From an uncultured Muribaculum sp. (GTDB lineage Bacteria > Bacteroidota > Bacteroidia > Bacteroidales > Muribaculaceae): 24,142 nucleotides of DNA. The first letter of the stretch is position 1. Each line of letters opens with the position of its first letter. Under the pieces are notes generated by a model. It did no database searches. It worked only from the letters and a program-made list of their open reading frames with translations, and was not told where the DNA came from. A program made the translations under genes and the position numbers. Positions 15,449 to 22,304 of this stretch are shown here, piece after piece. Location of the stretch: positions 1 through 24,142 of the forward strand of contig CAJTSK010000037.1 in NCBI GenBank assembly GCA_910578835.1, in the 5' to 3' direction.

Positions 15449-15844
15449 CTATTCATTTGATTGGCAATAATATGTACGAAGTAAATCGATAATTAAACCT
15501 ATTACAAAAGAAATAATTGCCCAGAATTCCATTTTGTCAAACTCCATCGAAAATATAATTGCAAATACCGCTAACATCCCAGATATATCTGCCATGTATC
15601 CAAATGTTAGTTTTTTCTCAACCAATTGCTTCCAAAACCAAACGATTCCCAAGGAGAGGAAAATAAGTGGTATGTCTGACACTTTGTCATATCCGGTTGC
15701 AATGGGTAAATTATAATTTATAAAAACTGAAAATACCCCAGCCATCAAAACAAAAAGCTCAATCCACCCAACTATTGAAGATTTAAATAACTTTTCCATA
15801 ATGAGCAAAAATTCAATTTTCCAATAGGCTATATTCTCATACAT
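15449..15844 (-). CDS. Small four-helix membrane protein, unknown (cassette 2 gene)
   Basis: 131 residues from the ATG at 15844, or 116 from the ATG at 15799 (MEKLFKSSIVGWIELF), which may be the true start because it gives a more typical N-terminus. Four hydrophobic segments are visible: WIELFVLMAGVFSVFINY, IPLIFLSLGIVWFWKQL, GYMADISGMLAVFAIIF and FWAIISFVIGLIIDLL. No family recognised and no similarity to the cassette 1 lipoprotein. It is preceded by AT-repeat copy B, whose TATATTTG box would give a leader of about 140 nt, and followed by GC repeat copy 2. Confidence 0.75.
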   Translation of the reverse strand: MYENIAYWKIEFLLIMEKLFKSSIVGWIELFVLMAGVFSVFINYNLPIATGYDKVSDIPLIFLSLGIVWFWKQLVEKKLTFGYMADISGMLAVFAIIFSMEFDKMEFWAIISFVIGLIIDLLRTYYCQSNE

Positions 15845-15963
15845 AATTTAATCAGCCCAACAAAGCCTACTATTAACTGCCACTTGAGCACCCGTTAAAA
15901 GATTTGCCTTTTCAATGGTTGTTAATTCCGATTGATTTATAGCCTTACTTAACTCAGAAGAAT

Positions 15964-16226
15964 AACGGTCAAACTTTTTTATATTCACACCGCAAATATA
16001 ATCATTTTTTAATAAACCAACACATATAATTAAAAAATCATAACTTTCATAATTCCACGAGAGATAGAGAACATGGGGGAATCATCCCTTCGGACAACTT
16101 TCCGGTACAGGCACTGTGCCGAACACCCTGTAGCAAAATCCCGTATGTCGTTTCTGACCTTCTGTTCCTTTGTTTCTCTGACGACCGGTACATTCATAAA
16201 AAGCGAGAGTGGAAACGTCACCAAAG
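15964..16226. repeat. AT-repeat, copy B (~260 bp direct repeat)
   Basis: Near-identical direct repeat of 13985-14246, in the same orientation and 1.98 kb away. The internal hairpin is altered here (CGGTACAG with CTGTGCCG): it keeps a G-U pair if read on the plus strand but gets a C-A mismatch on the minus strand. It lies between the stop of the beta-barrel gene (16276) and the start of the four-helix gene (15844). Confidence 0.93.
15993..16000 (-). promoter_or_regulatory. -7 box inside AT-repeat copy B
   Basis: TATATTTG on the minus strand, at the same place in the repeat as the box in copy A. The upstream element has changed (TTGG rather than TTTG). It would transcribe the gene at 15449-15844. 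Confidence 0.45.
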
Positions 16227-16275
16227 GCTCAATTATATTTACGTGACGCTCCCCCTCCCGCCGATTTTAACACTT

Positions 16276-16908
16276 TCATTTCGCTATATGGGTTGCAAAT
16301 GTCCATCCGATTGTAAAATCAAAGCTCTTTGTCTTGACATGACGATCGATATGCTTGTTTATATCAACCCATCCACGCGTATAGTCAAATCCAATCTTGA
16401 TGCGACTGAAATAAAAATCAATGCCGACTTTTCCTCCGACATCCCACCGCCTGAATCCGTCAAGATAATCGTTGACAAGACACCCCACATACATTCCCAC
16501 ATGGGGTGCAATAATCGTTGATACCTTCTGCGTATCACGATTGAAAAATTTCACCGCCAGGCCCAATTTCAACGGCACATCAATATAGTTTAGACTCTTT
16601 TTAAGTGATGTGATACCAGTATATTGAGGAATAAATCCCGTCAAATCAAGCTTACGTGTAGTCCAATTAACACCGGTTTCCATAAGCAGACTTCCTCGCA
16701 TGTGAGAGATGTAAAATCCACCGCCGAAATCAGGTTTGTTGTGCTGCGTCAGATTGGATGCGCAGATACTATTTATGCCTATATTACCATGCACCCCGTA
16801 ATAAGTCGATGTATTACTCGCTACGCGGGTCACGATGCTATCATTTTGCGCAGCCATGCCGAAAACCGACATTAGGCACAAAATACTTACTAAAACAATC
16901 TGTTTCAT
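16276..16908 (-). CDS. Outer-membrane beta-barrel protein (porin-family fold, unknown function)
   Basis: 210 residues from the ATG at 16908. A signal peptide (MKQIVLVSILCLMSVFGMAAQ, cleavage near residue 20) precedes alternating amphipathic strands such as YYGVHGNIGINSI, FGGGFYISHMRGSLLMETGV, VPLKLGLAVKFF, VGGKVGIDFYF and IKIGFDYTRGW, as in small 8-stranded PorT/OmpW-like barrels. The C terminus SFDFTIGWTFATHIAK lacks the classical terminal aromatic residue. The start overlaps the TGA of the lipoprotein gene as ATGA, which fixes 16908 over an upstream in-frame start and implies the two proteins are made together, possibly as partners in the outer membrane. Confidence 0.82.
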   Translation of the reverse strand: MKQIVLVSILCLMSVFGMAAQNDSIVTRVASNTSTYYGVHGNIGINSICASNLTQHNKPDFGGGFYISHMRGSLLMETGVNWTTRKLDLTGFIPQYTGITSLKKSLNYIDVPLKLGLAVKFFNRDTQKVSTIIAPHVGMYVGCLVNDYLDGFRRWDVGGKVGIDFYFSRIKIGFDYTRGWVDINKHIDRHVKTKSFDFTIGWTFATHIAK

Positions 16909-17804
16909 TTGATTTCCTTTTCTTCCGTTATTACAGTCGACCATAATTTCAAACTTGCAGGCGCAACATCAATCGTTGAGGTAAGATCTGCTTTATCGAG
17001 TTTAGAAATGTTGGAAGCATCTATAACAGCTTTATATTTCTCAGAATACGCTTTTACTTCCTCAATGCTGCTCAAATTTTGAATATTTGAAAAATATTTC
17101 ATAGCCACATCGATTTCTTTTGCTTTTTGTGGACAATATTTCTTCATCCGTTCTGTCATGATTTCATCAGATTCATCCCATATATTTTCAACGAAATATT
17201 TAAGATCGGTAGACACTGTATTAATATCTTTCAAAGATACAGGTGAGAAACCTATCTCCCGAGCCACTTGAGCAGCAGTGGACACGACTTTTCTATAACT
17301 ATCATCAGGAGAACAGCGCTTAAAAAGTTCTACCAATATCTTATTATGTATATCTCCCAAATTTTTATTATCATCTAACGAAATTGCGTCAGATATTTGG
17401 TATAATACGCTTTCGTCTTGTATCAACGCAGATACATATTCGTCATATTCTTCTTTAGTCGTAGCAACAGCATATCCTTTAGACCAGGCTTCGTATGAAG
17501 CAGATGGAACAGCTATAATCGTAACCATAATCGGTCTTAAACCTAATTGACAGTCCGCAAAATCGGCTTTCACACAGTTCCACAATTTTTTAAAAAAGCG
17601 ACCAAAACATCTTGATTGCTCGACAGAACGATTCGCCATATAATCCGTATGGAAATTATCCAAGTCCTGTATAAGCTCTGAATATGGATCATTATTAATG
17701 AGGTTTTCATCGCTTAGTTGTGGCTCATTTGAGCTACAAGCTGCAAAAGTTGCAATAAATAACACAGCGGCACAAATTGCGCCAAAAACAATTCCTTTTT
17801 TCAT
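16905..17804 (-). CDS. Lipoprotein of unknown function, coupled to the beta-barrel gene
   Basis: 299 residues. The lipoprotein signal (MKKGIVFGAICAAVLFIATFAAC) gives acylated Cys23. The mature part is mainly helical. It has a Cys-containing segment (RCFGRFFKKLWNCVKADFADC, Cys66/77/85), a hydrophobic stretch at ~90-104 (RPIMVTIIAVPSASYEAW) and a GDIHNKIL motif (150-157) that resembles a 'G..HN..L' pattern I associate with uncharacterised Bacteroidales surface proteins; that link is a weak impression. It ends in ATGA overlap with the beta-barrel gene and begins 25 bp after the DUF3244 gene. A line inside the gene (17341-17400) has 16 G/C in 60 bases. Confidence 0.8.
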   Translation of the reverse strand: MKKGIVFGAICAAVLFIATFAACSSNEPQLSDENLINNDPYSELIQDLDNFHTDYMANRSVEQSRCFGRFFKKLWNCVKADFADCQLGLRPIMVTIIAVPSASYEAWSKGYAVATTKEEYDEYVSALIQDESVLYQISDAISLDDNKNLGDIHNKILVELFKRCSPDDSYRKVVSTAAQVAREIGFSPVSLKDINTVSTDLKYFVENIWDESDEIMTERMKKYCPQKAKEIDVAMKYFSNIQNLSSIEEVKAYSEKYKAVIDASNISKLDKADLTSTIDVAPASLKLWSTVITEEKEIK

Positions 17805-17829
17805 TTGTCTTAAAATTAGTGATTAATAA

Positions 17830-18213
17830 TTAGTATAATTTTTGAATTTTGTTTTTTAGATAGAATGAGCCATCGATGACATTGCCTTCTGTGTCGTAGA
17901 ACACAATTTCATAATCGCCTTCTTCGTATGGCTTAAGGTCAAGCCTTACGCTCTGATAATTTTTAGCGTTGATTGATTGCTGATAAACTATGCCATCCGC
18001 ACCTGAAACAATCACAGTGCAATCGATACATTTCTTAAAATCGACCCGCAGCAATTTACTTGACTGGTCAAGGTCAACACGAATCGGGATTTCATAATTG
18101 TTATTCTCATGACCATTTTCATTATCTTGGACACAAAGGCTTACCTCCTCTCCATACATAGATAAAACGCCAGTAAGCACGAAACACAATGTAACTATTC
18201 TTTCTTTTATCAT
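17830..18213 (-). CDS. DUF3244-like secreted protein
   Basis: 127 residues. An N-terminal signal peptide (about 1-21, MIKERIVTLCFVLTGVLSMYG) is followed by a single Ig-like beta-sandwich of the DUF3244 kind: IPIRVDLDQSSKLLRVDF, VIVSGADGIVYQQSIN, SVRLDLKPYEEGDYEIVFYD. A CxxC pair (Cys62, Cys65) sits in a strand. Such proteins are common and uncharacterised in Bacteroidales. It is first in a three-gene operon with the lipoprotein and beta-barrel genes, driven by the strong promoter at 18239-18271, and divergent from the TPR regulator. Confidence 0.8.
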   Translation of the reverse strand: MIKERIVTLCFVLTGVLSMYGEEVSLCVQDNENGHENNNYEIPIRVDLDQSSKLLRVDFKKCIDCTVIVSGADGIVYQQSINAKNYQSVRLDLKPYEEGDYEIVFYDTEGNVIDGSFYLKNKIQKLY

Positions 18214-18238
18214 GATAACTTGTTTTGATTTGACATCA

Positions 18239-18271
18239 CAAAGTTATAAAGTGCCTATCTCTTAATTCAAA
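18239..18271 (-). promoter_or_regulatory. Promoter of the DUF3244-lipoprotein-barrel operon
   Basis: On the minus strand TTTG, a 21-bp spacer, then TAACTTTG: a full consensus match. Transcription should start near 18233, giving a ~20-nt leader to the ATG at 18213. It is one of the best promoters in the window. Confidence 0.82.
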
Positions 18272-18290
18272 TAATCGCAGGGATATCGGG

Positions 18291-18385
18291 TGTACATATC
18301 CTGTAATATCACATTAACTAAATCCCTAAATTTCAGATATTTATATGATTTGTAGATTTTTCATTAGTGTACATTTGGTGTACAT
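18291..18385. promoter_or_regulatory. Three TGTACAT sites in the divergent region (candidate operators)
   Basis: TGTACAT occurs at 18291-18297, 18368-18374 and 18379-18385. TGTACA is itself a palindrome. The last two copies are spaced 11 bp start to start, about one helical turn, and lie just upstream of the TPR regulator. The first lies about 20 bp upstream of the -33 box of the opposing operon. The pattern suits a dimeric or cooperatively bound regulator; the divergently encoded HTH protein is the natural suspect. Confidence 0.55.
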
Positions 18386-18442
18386 GATAAAAAATCCACC
18401 TAAAATTTTGTATATTTACAGTCCTAAATCGATAAAATCCAC

Positions 18443-20161
18443 ATGAAATTTTTACCGACCGTTCTAATATCTGCACTTCTATTCATCACAATCAATGGAT
18501 GCATAAAAATTACAAATGACAAGCTTTGGCAACAAATAGCCTTAGCAGATAGTCTTATGTTTATACAACCAGATCGTTCATTAAACATAATATCAACCAT
18601 TGAAGGAATCGATGAGAGCGATGATGCCACTAAAGCATACCATCATCTGATATCGACACAAGCGAAATCGCGAAACAGCAGTCTTGAAGAGGGAGATACT
18701 TCTATCCTGGAATCAGTAAGATATTATTCACGTAACAAATCCAGCCTTTATAAACTCGCGTGGTCACTTGTTTACGCATCGCAAGTTAATGAACTTTCTA
18801 ATAACGATTCCCTCTCATTAAAATATATAAGAGAAGCAGCAAAAGTAGCAGAAGAGAATGAATTTAACGATAATAGGTTAAACATGTACATCTATAACTT
18901 TTGGGGAAATATCCTTTATAACAAACGCCCTTTTCATGATGCCATTGATAAATATCTTATTGCTATGAGCTATGCTCAGTCAATTAATGATACTGCACAG
19001 ATTATTTCCGGACTTATCAATATTGGTTCATTGTTTTTAAAGAATCATGAGTATGAAGCAGGAAGAAATTATTTTGAAAGAGCTATAAACCTGACAACAA
19101 TCTACCCTGAAAAAGCCAGAAGACTTCCTCGCATACATGAAAGAATCAGCACATCTTATCACATGGAGGGGAATGAGGAGGAGGCTTTGAGATGGATAAG
19201 TAAGGCAATCAATTCAGCTATTGAACAAGATTACACATCACCTTGGCACTTGTTTATTTCCAAGGCAGAAATTTTGACTGAATTAGGACGGCTCGACTCA
19301 GTTGCATATTACCTGAATGCTGCCGAACGGGGCAAAGACACTCAAAACTATGCGACCCAAGCTCTTTTTGAACTCACACGAGCAAAGTATGAAGCTCAAC
19401 GCGGGGACTATAAGGCGGCATACGAAACCCACAGGAAATACTCTGCATTTCTCGACTCGATGTATAAAGAAAACGAGCAAAACAGAGTGTCGGAATTTCA
19501 GCGACGCTACGACTATCAGGATGTCGCGATTGAGCGCGACCGGGTAAAAATCGAGTCGCAGGCAAAAAATATAAAATGGCTGTCAATAACCGTAGCGCTC
19601 CTCGCGCTACTACTCGCGGCACTGAGCTACGCATATATACAGCGCCACCGAAGAATCAAGGAGGACAAAGCCCGCGAAAAAAACATCAACAATGCCGTAA
19701 ATAGCGTGGAAGAGCGTATGCGTCGCGAACTGCTTCATCGCGACCGGCATATCGAAAACCTGCGTAACCGCGTGATAATGATGGATGATTCACTTGACAA
19801 GATAAGGGCTTTGCGCGATGCATCGCCCAAGGAGCGCGCCACCTCCGGCTCACGGTTTATGATGACCGACGCGGAGATGGAGCATCTGCTTACCACGGTC
19901 AATATATGTCACGAAGGATTTGTCGACGGTCTGCGCGAAGAGTTCCCCACCCTGTCCGACAAGGATGTAGAGATATGCGCCCTGATAAAGCTCGGATTGC
20001 AGAGCCGCGACATCGCCCTACTGACCGGGATGAGCGACAACACCCTCAAAACGCGTAAAAAACGCATGAAAAAAGAAAAGTTCAGCGAAGAAACTGCCGA
20101 CATGCAGCTTGACGAATGGATTTACTCTAAAAACTACGGCAAGCCCACCGATGATTATTGA
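18443..20161 (+). CDS. Membrane-anchored TPR regulator with C-terminal LuxR-like HTH
   Basis: 572 residues. The N-terminus (MKFLPTVLISALLFITINGC) is a probable lipoprotein signal with Cys20. Residues ~35-345 are TPR-like helical repeats (e.g. AIDKYLIAMSYAQSINDTAQ, GRNYFERAINLTTIYPEKA, YKAAYETHRKYSAFLDSMY). A membrane helix at ~378-398 is followed by a coiled coil (~400-460) and an HTH at ~503-546 (LSDKDVEICALIKLGLQSRDIA, then MSDNTLKTRKKRMKKEKF). This architecture is a known Bacteroidetes class of one-protein envelope sensor/transcription factors. GC rises sharply within the gene: 18/60 and 16/60 bases at 18541-18600 and 18841-18900, against 28/60 and 35/60 at 19741-19800 and 19921-19980. An imperfect -7 box, TATATTTA, is at 18411-18418. 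Control of the divergent operon is inference. Confidence 0.88.
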   Translation: MKFLPTVLISALLFITINGCIKITNDKLWQQIALADSLMFIQPDRSLNIISTIEGIDESDDATKAYHHLISTQAKSRNSSLEEGDTSILESVRYYSRNKSSLYKLAWSLVYASQVNELSNNDSLSLKYIREAAKVAEENEFNDNRLNMYIYNFWGNILYNKRPFHDAIDKYLIAMSYAQSINDTAQIISGLINIGSLFLKNHEYEAGRNYFERAINLTTIYPEKARRLPRIHERISTSYHMEGNEEEALRWISKAINSAIEQDYTSPWHLFISKAEILTELGRLDSVAYYLNAAERGKDTQNYATQALFELTRAKYEAQRGDYKAAYETHRKYSAFLDSMYKENEQNRVSEFQRRYDYQDVAIERDRVKIESQAKNIKWLSITVALLALLLAALSYAYIQRHRRIKEDKAREKNINNAVNSVEERMRRELLHRDRHIENLRNRVIMMDDSLDKIRALRDASPKERATSGSRFMMTDAEMEHLLTTVNICHEGFVDGLREEFPTLSDKDVEICALIKLGLQSRDIALLTGMSDNTLKTRKKRMKKEKFSEETADMQLDEWIYSKNYGKPTDDY

Positions 20162-20193
20162 TAGAAAGGATACAGAGGTAGATACAGAAGGTA

Positions 20194-20390
20194 GATACAG
20201 AAGGACAGAGGAGCAGAAGCAACAGATTTTTTATTTATGAACAACACAATACCCGACAAAATTTACTTATGACCTTTTGTCAACGGGAGAAAAGATACAG
20301 AAGGACAGAGCGACAGAAGCAACAGTTTTTTATTTATGAACGACACAATACATGGCAAAATCCACTTATGACCTTTTGTCAATATGTATC
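20194..20390. repeat. Tandem duplication, two ~100-bp units, with flanking short repeats
   Basis: Unit 1 begins at 20194 and unit 2 at 20294, both with GATACAGAAGGACAGAG, and both run to ACTTATGACCTTTTGTCAA. They differ at several positions and one single-base indel. Before them, at about 20169-20206, are three ~13-bp copies of GATACAGAAGGTA-like sequence; after them, at about 20398-20437, copies of CTGAAATCTGAAA-like sequence. The stretch 20162-20506 between the regulator and the HerA-like gene contains no convincing gene, terminator or consensus promoter. Confidence 0.88.
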
Positions 20391-20506
20391 TCGTCCTAAA
20401 TCTGAAAACTGAAATCTGAAATCTGAAAACTGAAAAACTCCCAACTCTTGCATATCCGGAACTTTTTCACCAATATTGCATTTAGAAAAATAAACGACCT
20501 AAAATC

Positions 20507-22006
20507 ATGTATGATAAAGAGAGAGGGCTATATGTAGCCCACGGACCTAACGGACCGATATCGATAACAGGCAGGATGGCAAACCGCCACGGACTGATAG
20601 CAGGCGCCACGGGCACTGGCAAGACAGTGACCCTGCAAGTGCTTGCCGAGACATTCTGCCAGGCGGGAGTGCCATGCTTCATGGCTGACATCAAGGGCGA
20701 CCTTTCAGGTATAAGCCGTGCCGGAAAGACATCGGCATTTATCGAGAAACGCTGCAGCGAGTTTGGTATCACGATGCCGCAATTTGAACAATGCCCTGTA
20801 AGATTTTATGATGTGTTTGGCGCGCAGGGACACCCCATGCGCACTACCGTCACCCGCATGGGACCGGAACTGCTCGCCCGGCTGCTGGAGCTTAACCCGA
20901 CGCAGACGGGTGTGCTCAACATAGTATTCCGCATCGCCGCCGACCGTAACCTCACGCTCATCGACATGAAGGACCTCCGCGCCATGCTCGACTATGTGGC
21001 AAAAAACAGCGGAGAGTTTACCACCGCATACGGCAACGTGAGCGCCCAGTCAATCGGCGCGATACAGCGGGCACTGTTAGCCTTGGAGAATCAAGGTGCG
21101 ACATCATTTTTCGGCGAACCGGAATTTTACATCAACGACCTGCTTGCCACCGAGGACGGCAAGGGTGTGATGAGTGTGCTTGCCGCCGACAGGCTTATGC
21201 TCCAGCCTAAGCTCTACTCCACCTTCCTGATGTGGCTGCTCAACGACCTTTATGCGTCACTGCCCGAGGTCGGCGACATGGAGCTTCCGAAACTCGCATT
21301 TTTCTTCGACGAGGCTCATCTGCTCTTCGACGACGCCCCAAAAGCGCTGCTTGACAGCATAGAGCGCGTGGTAAGGCTTATACGCAGCAAGGGGGTAGGC
21401 GTATATTTCGTGACGCAAAACCCGATAGATGTGCCCGACGCGATACTCGGACAGCTCGGCAACCGCGTGCAGCACGCCTTGCGCGCATTCACGCCACGCG
21501 ACCAGAAAGCGGTGAAAGCCGCAGCCGAGACATTCCGCGCCAATCCGGCATTTGACACCCGCGACGCTATACAGGAGCTGGGTACAGGCGAGGCACTCGT
21601 GTCATTTCTTGACGAGAAAGGCACGCCTTCAATGGTCGAACGCGCAAAGATACTGTTCCCGCTCAGCCAGATAGGGGCAATCACTCCTGCCGAACGTATG
21701 GATACCATAAAAAAATCGGCAATCTACGGCAAATATGACACGGCGATTGACAGGGAAAGCGCTTTTGAAATACTCCTTGCCGAAAGTGAAAGGAAAGCGG
21801 CACAGGATGCAGCAGATAAAGAAGCTAAAGCAGCGGCGAAAGCAAAACCTGCGCCCAAGACTACAGCCACACCGAAGAAAAAGTCGTCGAAAGGCGGATT
21901 CTGGAGTGCAGTGACCAAGATTGCCGTCCCTATACTCACCACCATGGGACGCACACTCGGCAGAGAAATAGTAAAAAACGTCACCAACCCCAAAAAACGG
22001 CGCTGA
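20507..22006 (+). CDS. HerA/VirB4-like ATPase of the YjgR (DUF853) family
   Basis: 499 residues, the same size as E. coli YjgR. Walker A is GATGTGKT (33-40) after the family's N-terminal 'hGpnGPIsItGRMANRHGLI' region; IKGDLSGISRAGK follows. Walker B is LAFFFDEAHLLFDD near 264-277, and a sensor segment GVGVYFVTQNPIDVPDAILGQLGNR lies downstream. The C-terminal ~80 residues are Lys/Ala-rich low complexity (AAKAKPAPKTTATPKKKSSK), then a short hydrophobic patch (VTKIAVPILTTMGRTLG). Family members are FtsK/HerA-type ATPases of unsettled role. Composition is GC-rich (40 of 60 bases at 21481-21540), unlike the island before it. No nuclease partner such as NurA is adjacent. Confidence 0.9.
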   Translation: MYDKERGLYVAHGPNGPISITGRMANRHGLIAGATGTGKTVTLQVLAETFCQAGVPCFMADIKGDLSGISRAGKTSAFIEKRCSEFGITMPQFEQCPVRFYDVFGAQGHPMRTTVTRMGPELLARLLELNPTQTGVLNIVFRIAADRNLTLIDMKDLRAMLDYVAKNSGEFTTAYGNVSAQSIGAIQRALLALENQGATSFFGEPEFYINDLLATEDGKGVMSVLAADRLMLQPKLYSTFLMWLLNDLYASLPEVGDMELPKLAFFFDEAHLLFDDAPKALLDSIERVVRLIRSKGVGVYFVTQNPIDVPDAILGQLGNRVQHALRAFTPRDQKAVKAAAETFRANPAFDTRDAIQELGTGEALVSFLDEKGTPSMVERAKILFPLSQIGAITPAERMDTIKKSAIYGKYDTAIDRESAFEILLAESERKAAQDAADKEAKAAAKAKPAPKTTATPKKKSSKGGFWSAVTKIAVPILTTMGRTLGREIVKNVTNPKKRR

Positions 22007-22062
22007 AAATCAACACATTTCTAAACAAACTCATTTTCTTGCAAAACATTTTGCCACCAATG

Positions 22063-22094
22063 CTTGCATATTAAAAACATTTTGCGTAGCTTTG
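22063..22094 (+). promoter_or_regulatory. Promoter of the leader / isochorismatase / porin unit
   Basis: CTTG (TTG core at 22064-22066), a 20-bp spacer, then TAGCTTTG (22087-22094), a good Bacteroidetes promoter. Transcription should begin near 22100. This is about 205 nt before the hydrolase gene, leaving room for the structured leader. I see no other consensus promoter between the hairpin and the ATG at 22305. Confidence 0.75.
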
Positions 22095-22122
22095 CGGCAT
22101 AATAATTACAAATATCCACAAA

Positions 22123-22218
22123 ATGAGAGATTCAGTCAAAATAATGATTTTCGGTATCAAGCGACCGATGTCGCATTTAAAGATTGTCGCCTCTCCACAA
22201 ATACCACCGAGACCGTAG
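22123..22218 (+). CDS. Possible 31-residue leader peptide
   Basis: An ATG about 23 nt from the predicted transcription start opens 31 codons, MRDSVKIMIFGIKRPMSHLK followed by IVASPQIPPRP, then TAG. The stop codon (22216-22218) lies inside the 5' arm of the 12-bp hairpin at 22208-22236, so a ribosome finishing or stalling on this ORF, for example at the terminal Pro-Pro-Arg-Pro, would prevent the hairpin from forming. That geometry is seen in attenuation leaders. There is no run of one regulatory amino acid. It may equally be a small RNA gene with a chance ORF. Confidence 0.35.
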   Translation: MRDSVKIMIFGIKRPMSHLKIVASPQIPPRP

Positions 22219-22236
22219 CCTTCAGCTGCGGTCTCG
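22208..22236 (+). terminator. Leader hairpin: terminator or attenuator
   Basis: CGAGACCGTAGC (22208-22219) pairs with GCTGCGGTCTCG (22225-22236), 12 pairs including one G-U, with a 5-base loop, followed by CTCTTT. The U-tract is short, so termination may be partial. A smaller upstream stem, GCGAC-CGAT-GTCGC (22161-22174), lies within the leader ORF. Confidence 0.6.
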
Positions 22237-22304
22237 CTCTTTATATGTAGTAGTTACAAGCTTGTTACTTTATATCATTTATCTATTTCAAAATTTTTAT
22301 TGTT

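Noticed and set aside
13340..18430. An integrated mobile element such as an ICE, prophage or IS
   Set aside because: The composition suggests transfer, but no integrase, transposase, relaxase, phage gene or clear attachment repeats are visible in the window.
20231..20376. Two 11-codon ORFs in the 100-bp tandem units as small peptides
   Set aside because: They change residues at several positions between copies and have no supporting promoter; retained only as a note in the repeat finding.
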